Shown here in pieces: positions 1 through 6,244 of a DNA stretch of 6,438 bases. The DNA lies in the NCBI GenBank assembly GCA_031280115.1, contig JAITHF010000036.1, forward strand, positions 1-6,438. Reading direction: 5' to 3'. This DNA is from Spirochaetaceae bacterium (lineage in GTDB: Bacteria > Spirochaetota > Spirochaetia > Treponematales > Breznakiellaceae). Made by a program: the position numbers and the translations under genes. The notes beneath the pieces were generated by a model that saw only the letters and a program-made list of their open reading frames with translations, was not told the DNA's origin and did not search any database. Each line of letters begins with the position of its first letter. Position 1 is the stretch's first letter.

Positions 1-474
1 TCGAAAAATATCGGCGGGTTAAGCAATTCCCTTGGCATGTTTGCGGAGTCCATGTTCTCAGGAAACCTGCCGGAGGTATTTCTTGAGACAGGCTATAACT
101 TTGCCGACGTATCCTGTAATAAGAAGTTTCAGGAGGGGAAACAGGTCATCGCGGAGGTAGACGCCTTTCTTGAAAGTGAAGAACGGGCGGTGCTGGTAGA
201 GATTAAGTTTGTGCTTTCCTGTGAACACGTTGACGAACACATCCAGCGGATAAAGCGGATACGGAAACTCATGGACGCGCGAGGGGACAGGCGGGTTTTT
301 ATAGGCGCCGTTGCCGGCGAGTCAGTGAATGAGGACGTGTGCCGGTATGCCCACGACAACGGCCTGTATGTGCTCGTGCAGAGCGGGGACGCGGTGGAAC
401 TTGCCGAACTGCCTCAAGACTTCAGCCCCGCCCAATTCCTCCCCGCAGCGCCTCCCGCGGCGCAGCACGGCTGA
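1..474 (+). CDS. PD-(D/E)XK nuclease-like protein, 3' end (5' truncated by window edge)
   Basis: The reading frame is open from base 1, so the Met at 37 is probably internal and the true start lies upstream. What is visible is about 157 residues. The motif EVDAFL followed 13 residues later by VEIK (Asp42, Glu55 and Lys57 counted from the Met at 37) matches the D...ExK core of PD-(D/E)XK nuclease-fold proteins. It is followed by a charged helix (DEHIQRIKRIRKLMD) and a strand/helix end (RRVFIGAVAG, then NGLYVLVQSGD). Proteins of this type are common in treponemes, usually with an N-terminal coiled coil; the first residues here (KNIGGLSNSLG) would be the end of that segment. Whether they cut DNA is not established. 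The last 15 or so residues (Pro/Ala-rich, ending AAPPAAQHG) look like an extension past the usual end into repeat-like DNA. No partner gene is evident; the next gene has its own promoter. Confidence 0.8.
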   Translation, partial: SKNIGGLSNSLGMFAESMFSGNLPEVFLETGYNFADVSCNKKFQEGKQVIAEVDAFLESEERAVLVEIKFVLSCEHVDEHIQRIKRIRKLMDARGDRRVFIGAVAGESVNEDVCRYAHDNGLYVLVQSGDAVELAELPQDFSPAQFLPAAPPAAQHG

Positions 475-556
475 GGCAAACGCGCCTGCGAAGCGCGATG
501 AGGCGGCAACTTCAAGAAAGCGCTGTACCTCAAAGCCGCACCGCCGTACCTTGTGC

Positions 557-601
557 CATTGAAACCCCCGCAGGGGGCACTTGAAACAGCCTGCGGCTGT
601 T
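557..601 (-). repeat. Two tandem hairpin-repeat units (intergenic repeat family, minus orientation)
   Basis: Two compact stem-loops lie side by side. One is CCCCC-GCA-GGGGG at 565-577. The other is AACAGCC-TGC-GGCTGTT at 585-601, a perfect 7-bp stem with a 3-nt loop. Read on the minus strand, each stem is followed by a similar tail (TTTCAAGTGC and TTTCAATGGC). The same arrangement, a stem with a 3-nt loop followed by TTTCACGTGC, recurs at 6050-6075 in the other orientation. Neither stem has a T-run behind it, so they are poor intrinsic terminators for the gene ending at 474. A weaker inverted repeat (CGCGC/GCGCG) sits at 481-497. Confidence 0.6.
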
Positions 602-629
602 GACGGGGGAACCTTGCTTGTGATATAGT
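600..629 (+). promoter_or_regulatory. Predicted sigma70-type promoter for the caspase/FGE fusion gene
   Basis: TTGACG at 600-605 (5 of 6 to TTGACA) and TATAGT at 624-629 (5 of 6 to TATAAT) are separated by 18 nt. Transcription would begin near 636, leaving a leader of roughly 20 nt before the ATG at 655. The -35 box overlaps the right arm of the hairpin at 585-601. The ribosome-binding site is weak: an AGG at 640-642 lies about 12 nt before the start codon. Confidence 0.6.
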
Positions 630-654
630 AATCTTAAATAGGTAACGCGGCTTT

Positions 655-2613
655 ATGAATATAATACATATAAAACTGATACCCCCCAAAGCCTTCGGGC
701 TCGCAGGTATCCTCTTGACCGCGGCAGCCCTTGCCGCGCTTCACCCTGAAACCCCGATTGATACCCAAAACCGGACAGACAGCCTCGCCGCTGGCAGGCA
801 ATGGGCCGTATTTATCGCCATAGACCAGTACGGCCAACAGCCCCCCCTGCCTAATCCTGTGAAAGACGCACGAGAACTGCGGGATATTCTGGTCAGCGCC
901 TATCTCTTCCATGAAATACGAGAACTCTATAACGAGCGCGCCACGTTAGATAATATCCGAAGCCTGTTCGCTGACCTAAGGCGGGAAAGCGGTGTCAATG
1001 ACTCAGTGTTCGTGTTCTTCGCCGGATACGGGTATCAGGACAAGTTCGCCAGCCAAGGCTTCTGGATACCCGCCGGCGCCGGCGCGGACCAGACAGGCTG
1101 GCTTTCTAATAGGGAAGTGGGAGACGCCCTGTCCCTGCTGCCGGCAAAACACGTGCTCCTTGTCTCTGACGGATGCTTTTCTGAAGGCGTTGACACGGCA
1201 TCAGAACCGGTTTCGGATGCCGCCGCCGGCATGGAGTATTACAGGCAGGCGTACAACAAGGTAAGCCGCCAAGTCCTCACCAGCGGGGCCGTCAAAACAG
1301 GCCCGGGTTCAGGGCCCTTCGCCCTGTCGTTGAAACAGGCCCTCCGCAGCGCCCCGGGCCCGTACCTTGACGCGGCGAGCCTTTTAAGCCGGATCGACGT
1401 CCAATCCCCCCGTCCGGTTCTGGGGGTTATAAAAGACGCCCAGACGCCGGAGCGGACCTTCTTATACCGAGGCGCGTCCCATCAAAAGGGCGGGAGTTTT
1501 GTATTTTTCAAGCAGGCCGGTATGCCTATGGTGCCTTCCCTCAGGACCGTGCGCTCAGGGAACGTGATGGTTACGTCAGAAATAGGCGGTATGCTCATGC
1601 TGGAAGGGCGGGAGACCGGCACGGCCATCCAAGCCAACGGGAGCGCCATGCTTTGGAACGTGCCCGTAGGGGAGAGGGCCGTGGCAGTGAAAGACCCTTC
1701 CGGCGCCGCAACCAACGCGCTCCGGACAGTACGGGTGCGGGAGGGGGCGACCGCGGAGGCGCTTATAGAACATCCTTTTATTGACCGGTTCGCCCGCATC
1801 CCCGGGGGAGTCTTTATGATGGGAAGCCCCGCGTCAGAATACCAGAGAAATGACGACGAAGCGCAGCATCAAGTAATGGTGCGGGATTTCCTTATGCAGG
1901 CCCAAGCGGTACGGGTGGAAGAATTCCGCCGCTTTGTGCAGGAAACAGGCTATAAGACCCAGGCGGAAACCAGAGGCGGCTATGTATGGACCGGCGCTTC
2001 ATGGGAACTTACCCCGGGCGCCCGCTGGGACAACTCCGGTATTGCCCAAGAAGACACCCATCCTGTGGTGCTGGTAAGCTGGTATGACGCGGTGAACTAT
2101 TGCAACTGGCGCAGCGAACGGGAAGGGCTGGCGCCGGCGTATACTATTCGCGGAACCGCCGTAACATGGAACCGAGACTCCGGCGGCTACCGGCTCCCCA
2201 CCGAAGCGGAGTGGGAATACGCGGCCCGGGCCGGAACCGCTACCCCCTTTCATACCGGCGCCGGCATTACCAGGGAGCAGGCGAACTTCAACAGCGCGTA
2301 TCCGTATAAGGGCGGCGCCCCTGAAGCCCCGCGGGAGGCCACTGTTGCGGCGGATAGTTTCGCCCCTAATACCTGGGGCCTGTACAATATGCACGGGAAT
2401 GTCTGGGAGTGGTGCTGGGATGTGTACGGCGCCTATCAAGAAGGCGCCTCATCAGAGGCCCGGAACACGGCTTACCGGTCGCGCCGCGGCGGGGGCTGGA
2501 GTTATGCCGGCCAGTACCTGCGTTCTGCGTACCGCAGTTACGGCGCCGCTCCTTCGGCCTATAACAGCACCGGCTTCCGCCTTGCCCGCTCCCTGCCTGA
2601 AGCCCCCCGCTAG
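655..2613 (+). CDS. Exported caspase-like / PEGA-like / FGE (C-type lectin fold) fusion; candidate DGR target protein
   Basis: The protein has 652 residues. The start is fixed by the promoter and an in-frame TAA at 643-645. Residues 1-30 form a signal peptide or membrane anchor (Lys7 and Lys12, then AFGLAGILLTAAALAAL) with no lipobox Cys, so the rest is probably periplasmic. Residues 48-270 resemble the peptidase C14 caspase p20 fold: WAVFIAIDQY, LPNPVKDARELRDIL, VFVFFAGYGYQDK, HVLLVSDGCF. The Cys position is kept (Cys174), but the catalytic His of the usual AGHG motif is Tyr125 (codon TAC). Residues 279-372 are a beta-rich PEGA-like segment. Residues 379-646 are an FGE-sulfatase/SUMF1-type domain (IPGGVFMMGS, RLPTEAEWEYAARAG at 513-527, HGNVWEW at 580-586, RRGGGW...GFRLA at the end). 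The active-site cysteine pair of true formylglycine-generating enzymes is absent, so a ligand-binding role is more likely than sulfatase activation. The MgtC gene follows after 24 nt. The domain calls are firm; the biological role is inferred. Confidence 0.9.
   Translation: MNIIHIKLIPPKAFGLAGILLTAAALAALHPETPIDTQNRTDSLAAGRQWAVFIAIDQYGQQPPLPNPVKDARELRDILVSAYLFHEIRELYNERATLDNIRSLFADLRRESGVNDSVFVFFAGYGYQDKFASQGFWIPAGAGADQTGWLSNREVGDALSLLPAKHVLLVSDGCFSEGVDTASEPVSDAAAGMEYYRQAYNKVSRQVLTSGAVKTGPGSGPFALSLKQALRSAPGPYLDAASLLSRIDVQSPRPVLGVIKDAQTPERTFLYRGASHQKGGSFVFFKQAGMPMVPSLRTVRSGNVMVTSEIGGMLMLEGRETGTAIQANGSAMLWNVPVGERAVAVKDPSGAATNALRTVRVREGATAEALIEHPFIDRFARIPGGVFMMGSPASEYQRNDDEAQHQVMVRDFLMQAQAVRVEEFRRFVQETGYKTQAETRGGYVWTGASWELTPGARWDNSGIAQEDTHPVVLVSWYDAVNYCNWRSEREGLAPAYTIRGTAVTWNRDSGGYRLPTEAEWEYAARAGTATPFHTGAGITREQANFNSAYPYKGGAPEAPREATVAADSFAPNTWGLYNMHGNVWEWCWDVYGAYQEGASSEARNTAYRSRRGGGWSYAGQYLRSAYRSYGAAPSAYNSTGFRLARSLPEAPR
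2500..2574 (+). other. Candidate DGR variable region in the FGE/lectin-fold C-terminus
   Basis: This covers codons 616-640 of the fusion gene, directly after RRGGGW and just before GFRLA, ending about 40 nt before the stop. That is where variable regions of FGE-type DGR targets such as the treponeme TvpA protein lie. The conserved frame is LRSAxR...P...TGFR. The positions between are Ser, Tyr, Ala and Gly in codons AGT, TAT, GCC, GGC, TAC, AGC and GCT. All of these can derive from AAC or AAT template codons by adenine-specific change, and one AAC remains (Asn637). Nearly all these codons end in C or T; Ser634 (TCG) is an exception. No template repeat or reverse transcriptase is in the window, so this is an inference from pattern and position. 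Confidence 0.4.
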
Positions 2614-2624
2614 GCGGCGCCGCC
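2613..2624. repeat. 12-bp perfect GC palindrome after the fusion gene
   Basis: GGCGGCGCCGCC reads the same on both strands. It begins on the last base of the TAG stop and ends 13 nt before the MgtC start. It could form a small cruciform or hairpin between the two genes. No T-run follows, so it is not an intrinsic terminator. In this GC-rich stretch it could arise by chance. Confidence 0.5.
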
Positions 2625-2637
2625 GCGCCGGGCTGGT

Positions 2638-3339
2638 ATGAACACGATACGGCTTACTGAACTTGACATGATTATCCGGCTGGGGCTGGGGTTTCTGGCC
2701 GGCGCGGTTATTGGGGTGGAACGGAGCAGCAGGCATCAGGTTGCCGGGCTCAGAACCCATATCCTCATCGCAACCGGCGCAACCCTCCTTATGCTCCTTT
2801 CTATCTGGCTCCCTCAAGAATTCCAGTCCATGAAAAACGGCGATCCCGGAAGGATTGCCGCGCAAGTCGTGTCCGGCATCGGCTTTCTTGGAGCCGGCGC
2901 CATCATCCGCCTGGGCAACAACATTAAAGGGCTTACCACCGCGGCTTCCCTCTGGCTTGTCGCCGCGGTGGGGCTTGCTATCGGCGCGGGGATGTTCGTG
3001 GCAGCCGGCGCGGCGCTGGTTATCACCCTTATCACCCTCATCGTCTTAGCCGCGTTTGAGAAGCGGTTTTTCCCCACAGAACGCAACAAACTTTTGGAAA
3101 TAACCTTTCTATCCAATAATCCTGACACCCAGGAAACCCTTGATATCCTGCGCTCCTTCGGGGTGCGGGTTTTGTCTATGGACGTTGATCAAGGCATGAA
3201 CAAAGGCAAAGAAAAAAACAGAGGGACCCGCCTGCGCCTTTTCGTGGGGATTTCGGATCATATTGACAGCACCGCGCTGGTTAAGGCGCTTAAAATAAAC
3301 GGCGCAGTCGAGCGGGTGGAGATAAAAGAAAAATACTAA
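2638..3339 (+). CDS. MgtC/SapB family membrane protein
   Basis: The protein has 233 residues. The N-terminal 140 residues carry the MgtC/SapB signature: LGFLAGAVIGVERSSRH with AGLRTHILIATGATLLML (residues 17-53), then RIAAQVVSGIGFLGAGAII (72-90), NNIKGLTTAASLW (94-106) and VAAVGLAIGAG. About five hydrophobic segments can be seen (near 11-27, 40-58, 73-91, 98-117 and 119-138), placing it in the inner membrane. Residues 150-231 are a soluble C-terminal domain of the ACT-like kind found in longer family members. MgtC homologues are linked to growth in low magnesium and, in Salmonella, to inhibition of the F1Fo ATP synthase; the function of this one is not known. The gene begins 24 nt after the stop of the caspase/FGE gene, in the same frame, with only a poor Shine-Dalgarno sequence (GGGCTGGT), so translational coupling and co-transcription are plausible. 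It converges with the pyrophosphatase gene across a 32-nt gap. Confidence 0.92.
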   Translation: MNTIRLTELDMIIRLGLGFLAGAVIGVERSSRHQVAGLRTHILIATGATLLMLLSIWLPQEFQSMKNGDPGRIAAQVVSGIGFLGAGAIIRLGNNIKGLTTAASLWLVAAVGLAIGAGMFVAAGAALVITLITLIVLAAFEKRFFPTERNKLLEITFLSNNPDTQETLDILRSFGVRVLSMDVDQGMNKGKEKNRGTRLRLFVGISDHIDSTALVKALKINGAVERVEIKEKY

Positions 3340-3350
3340 AGAAAAATACT
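3325..3350 (+). repeat. 13-bp perfect tandem duplication across the MgtC-family stop codon
   Basis: AAAGAAAAATACT occurs twice in a row (3325-3337 and 3338-3350). The stop TAA (3337-3339) spans the junction. With a single copy the frame would read TAC TGA and end at the same residue, so the duplication leaves the protein unchanged. Read on the minus strand it places two T-rich runs just downstream of the convergent pyrophosphatase gene, but no clear stem precedes them. Confidence 0.8.
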
Positions 3351-3371
3351 GAAGAAGAAGCGGCATACCCC

Positions 3372-5057
3372 CTAGGCGGCCTCTATCTGTTCCACCTGTT
3401 CCACCAGCAAGGGAAGAAGCTGCTTTTTTCGGGACACAATATCATTCAGTATATAGACCCCCTCGTCCTGACGGGGAAACCCGAGGTGCTGGATGAACGA
3501 AGGCTTTCCCACAATGAGGAGCAGGCTGGTCAGTTTCGTTATGTCTGTTACCATCATGGCGCTAAAAAGCGCTTTGCGGGACCGGTATTCAATCGTAAGC
3601 TCCTCAAGAAACTCTTTTTTGCGGGAAAGAATATCCGCAGGGGCGTGTACTTCTATCTGGCTTATCGTAAAGGTGCACCCTGCTTCGGTGTATTCTTTCA
3701 GGTCCTGGCGCACCACCTCGCCGGCGTTCCGGTCCCCTATCCGGGACGCTGCGGTGATAATGTCCGACCCGAGCTGCTGAATATCCAAATTCGTAATGTT
3801 CGCAAGGTATTCGGCGGTTCTCCGGTCCTCCTGTGTGGTGGTGGCGGACTGGAGGACCAGCGTGTCCGCAAGAATGGCGGAGAGCAGCAAACCGGCAACC
3901 TCTTTTTGAATAGGCACCCGCTGCTGCCGGTACAGGGACACAATAATCGTGGCAGTGGCCCCGACCGGACGGTTGATAAACATAATCGGATTTTTGGTGG
4001 TGAGGTTGCCAAGCCTGTGATGGTCGATAACTTCCCGAATGGTGTAGTTCTCAATCCCCTCGACTGCTTGGGAAATCTCGTTGTGGTCAACAAGAATAAT
4101 CTCCATGTTCGGGTCCCGCAGAAGGTCGCTTTCAGAAATGGTGCCTGCAAGAGTGCGGTTATCGTCAACCACCGGCAGGGTCCTGCTGACCGATTCCTGC
4201 AAGAGGGGGCGCACCTTCCGTATAGGGTCAAGCAGGTTGACCGGCTTTACATCCGAATCGGCCATCGTGGAAACCGGCGCGGAATACATAACCAGCATGG
4301 CGGTTTCCGCTGACCGGTAGGGGCTGCTCAGCACGGAAACCCCTCTTTTCTCCGCTTTGCGCCGGAGGTCCTTTTCCATAGACGCCCCTGAAGAGAGTAT
4401 CAGCGCCCGCACGCCGCTCTCAATAGAGTGTTCCTGAATATCAAGCCTGTTCGCGGTAATCACCACGGCATTTTCCGGCGTATGGAGCGCAAGGGTCTTT
4501 TGAAAGGTTTCAAAGCTGTCCGCCACGACAATCGTTACGCACTTCAACAGCTCTTCAGTATTAAAAACAAGGAACTGCTGTGCCGACATGGTCTCGCTTA
4601 AGAGCCGGATGCACGTGGAAAAGACGGTTTCTGTTTCAGGGTTCATAACCTTGAGGATGTTCTTTGCAAAGGCGTTATAATGGAGCAGGGAGCTGTAGGT
4701 TCCGTCGGCGTTGATGACAGGCAGTATTTTCTTATGGGTTTCCTCCATTTTAGCGATGGCCTTCCAAAGGGACGTGTCGCCGCTTACTGAATCTTGGCAG
4801 GCGTTCATATAATACAAAACTTTCGGTATCATATCAGGTATATACTGGGGGACCGGCACCTTAAAGCGCTCAAAAATATACTCGGTTTGAGGCGATATTT
4901 TCCCGCCCCGGACCGCGGTATATTCGGTTTGGCCGAGCCCGTGTTTAAGCCGGGCGTACGCCGCCGCCGCGACAACCGAGTCGGTATCAGGATTTCTATG
5001 CCCAATGATGTACACGGTCTTTTTTTTCTGGTTTTTCTGAGAGGTCTGATTATTCAT
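3372..5057 (-). CDS. Manganese-dependent inorganic pyrophosphatase, family II, with CBS and DRTGG regulatory domains
   Basis: The protein has 561 residues, close to the length of known CBS-containing family II pyrophosphatases. It should hydrolyse pyrophosphate to two phosphates in the cytoplasm, using Mn2+ or Co2+. The DHH catalytic domain is split by a regulatory insert. GHRNPDTDS (19-27) gives metal ligands His20, Asp24 and Asp26; VDHN (323-326), DHH (345-347) and ILADT with Asp398 complete the site. The DHHA2 part ends with the substrate-binding SRKKQ motif (542-546). The insert, about residues 70-315, reads as CBS (72-135), DRTGG-like (about 165-255, including a segment ending LILSSG) and CBS (268-312, PVVDDNRTLAGTISESDLL). 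In this family such inserts bind adenine nucleotides and tune activity. All key residues are present, so the enzyme should be active. It lies 71 bp downstream of mazG on the same strand; the gap holds a small GCAGC/GCTGC stem (5101-5115) without a T-run. The Shine-Dalgarno is weak (GGGAG about 12 nt upstream). Enzymes of this family are called PpaC in other bacteria. Confidence 0.95.
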   Translation of the reverse strand: MNNQTSQKNQKKKTVYIIGHRNPDTDSVVAAAAYARLKHGLGQTEYTAVRGGKISPQTEYIFERFKVPVPQYIPDMIPKVLYYMNACQDSVSGDTSLWKAIAKMEETHKKILPVINADGTYSSLLHYNAFAKNILKVMNPETETVFSTCIRLLSETMSAQQFLVFNTEELLKCVTIVVADSFETFQKTLALHTPENAVVITANRLDIQEHSIESGVRALILSSGASMEKDLRRKAEKRGVSVLSSPYRSAETAMLVMYSAPVSTMADSDVKPVNLLDPIRKVRPLLQESVSRTLPVVDDNRTLAGTISESDLLRDPNMEIILVDHNEISQAVEGIENYTIREVIDHHRLGNLTTKNPIMFINRPVGATATIIVSLYRQQRVPIQKEVAGLLLSAILADTLVLQSATTTQEDRRTAEYLANITNLDIQQLGSDIITAASRIGDRNAGEVVRQDLKEYTEAGCTFTISQIEVHAPADILSRKKEFLEELTIEYRSRKALFSAMMVTDITKLTSLLLIVGKPSFIQHLGFPRQDEGVYILNDIVSRKKQLLPLLVEQVEQIEAA

Positions 5058-5128
5058 ACCCTGACTTTACTCCCAAAGAGGGGGGCGGCGCAATCCCTGA
5101 GCAGCAGGGCGCTGCGGCCCCGTGCCTG

Positions 5129-5977
5129 TCAGGAACGGCCCGCTTGCTTTGTTTCTTCCCAGAACCGGTCCATGATTTCAAGGTTCTCCTGCCGCATGGC
5201 ATGGCCGGTTTCCTTCATCCGCTTTTCCACGTATTTAAAACGCCCGGTGAATTTACTGTTAGCTTTTTGAAGGGCTGCCGAAGGGTTAAAGCCTAAAAAC
5301 CGGCAGACATTTACCGCAGAAAACAGTATGTCCCCCAATTCCTCTTCAAGCGCCTTTTGAGCGGGCGCCAAGCGGGCGTCTTCCCCTGCCTCCTTGGCGG
5401 TTTGGCAGAGGCGCGCGGCTTCTTTGGTTTCCAGCACCTCTTCTTCGAGTTTGCCCATAACCTCTTTGAGGGAAAGCCAGTCGAAACCTGCTTCTGCGGC
5501 TTTTTTTTGCAGTTTATAGGCCCGTTCCAAGGGCGGCGCGGACCGGGGCGCCTCATCAAGGAGGGAGTCTTTTGGGGGGCGCCCCTCTTTTTCCACCTTG
5601 ATTTTTGCCCAGTTATCCAAAACCTCAGCGCTGTCCTTCACGTGCGTATCCCCGAAAACGTGGGGATGGCGGCGTATGAGCTTTTCGCATACTTCGTGCA
5701 GCACCTCTGCCACGGAAAACGCTCCGGCCTGTTCATACATATACGAAAGCATAACGGCCAAAAGAAAAATATCTCCCAGCTCTTCTTTAATATGCGCCGC
5801 GCTGCCCTCGGTTATGGCTTCGACACATTCATAGGTTTCCTCAATAAGGTCTTCCCGAAGGCTCAGGGGCGTCTGTTCCCGGTCCCAGGGGCAGCCCTGG
5901 GGCGACCGAAGCCGGGCCGCAATAGCATATAACCGCGTAAAAGCAGTTTCATTATTATCCGCCGTTTCATTTTTCAT
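5129..5977 (-). CDS. mazG: Nucleoside triphosphate pyrophosphohydrolase MazG
   Basis: The protein has 282 residues, similar to E. coli MazG (263), with both tandem MazG domains. It hydrolyses NTPs and dNTPs to monophosphates and pyrophosphate and is thought to clear aberrant nucleotides and, in E. coli, to limit (p)ppGpp effects. The N-terminal domain has RSPQGCPWDREQT (24-36), the metal-binding EETYE (46-50) and EELGD (65-69) motifs, and RRHPHVFGD (102-110). The linker contains NWAKIKVEKEGR. The C-terminal domain repeats the pattern with KLEEEVLETKEA (176-187), EEELGDILFSAVN (211-223) and ANSKFTGRFKYVEKRM (239-254). In the E. coli enzyme the C-terminal domain does the catalysis; both acidic motifs are intact here. 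The start follows a weak leader (AAGATAACCT) and no clear promoter was found. The pyrophosphatase gene lies directly downstream, which fits removal of the pyrophosphate MazG produces. Confidence 0.95.
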   Translation of the reverse strand: MKNETADNNETAFTRLYAIAARLRSPQGCPWDREQTPLSLREDLIEETYECVEAITEGSAAHIKEELGDIFLLAVMLSYMYEQAGAFSVAEVLHEVCEKLIRRHPHVFGDTHVKDSAEVLDNWAKIKVEKEGRPPKDSLLDEAPRSAPPLERAYKLQKKAAEAGFDWLSLKEVMGKLEEEVLETKEAARLCQTAKEAGEDARLAPAQKALEEELGDILFSAVNVCRFLGFNPSAALQKANSKFTGRFKYVEKRMKETGHAMRQENLEIMDRFWEETKQAGRS

Positions 5978-6012
5978 AGGTTATCTTACCCCATCTTTCC
6001 CCTCAAGTACAC

Positions 6013-6075
6013 CCCCCACCCGAAGGGGGTTCACGTGCTTCCTGCGGCGCACCCTGCGGGTGTTTCACGTGCTTC
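6013..6075 (+). repeat. Two units of the intergenic hairpin-repeat family (plus orientation)
   Basis: The 12-mer TTCACGTGCTTC occurs at 6030-6041 and 6064-6075. Each copy follows a stem-loop: CCCCC(6013-6017)/GGGGG(6025-6029) before the first, and the perfect CACCC-TGC-GGGTG (6050-6062) before the second. The second unit, stem plus TTTCACGTGC, closely matches the units read on the minus strand at 557-601 (stem plus TTTCAAGTGC). The stretch lies in the leader region upstream of mazG. Confidence 0.6.
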
Positions 6076-6178
6076 TCGCGGTGAGCGGGTTTGGGGGTTT
6101 AGTCACAACCCTGAAGGATGCGCCTCAGCGGAATTCGCAAGCGTTAGCGGCGCAGCGCAGGTAGCCGTTGGTTGGGGG

Positions 6179-6202
6179 TTTGGGGGAACTGGTTCCCCCA
6201 AA
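6179..6202. terminator. Strong perfect inverted repeat, possible terminator
   Basis: TTTGGGGGAAC (6179-6189) and GTTCCCCCAAA (6192-6202) are perfect reverse complements around TG, giving a stem of about 10 bp with a 4-nt loop. On the + strand it is followed by TCTCTTTAAAAA, a poor T-tract; on the minus strand no T-run follows. No + strand gene precedes it here, so its use as a terminator is uncertain. It might end a transcript entering from the right edge on the minus strand, or be another repeat element. Confidence 0.35.
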
Positions 6203-6244
6203 TCTCTTTAAAAAGCGCAAGCGAAGCGCAGCGCGTAAAAAAGC

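Noticed and set aside
1999..2439. Minus-strand open frame (146 residues) opposite the FGE-like domain
   Set aside because: It is antisense to a well-supported domain, with composition typical of a shadow frame.
1789..2592. Calling the FGE-like domain a sulfatase-activating enzyme
   Set aside because: The catalytic cysteine pair is missing and no sulfatase gene is nearby.
2611..2640. Readthrough of the TAG to fuse the caspase/FGE protein to the MgtC-family protein
   Set aside because: The two genes share a frame with no other stop between them, but nothing suggests readthrough, and the fusion would put a membrane domain after an exported lectin fold. Same frame occurs one time in three by chance.
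3486..4313. Long plus-strand open frame (275 residues) opposite the pyrophosphatase
   Set aside because: It lies wholly antisense to a gene with complete family motifs and has no recognisable domain; it reflects GC-rich codon use.
5501..5508. A8 tract inside mazG (and another at 5020-5027 in the pyrophosphatase) as phase-variation or frameshift sites
   Set aside because: Both simply encode lysines in intact genes; no alternative frame or stimulatory structure supports programmed slippage.
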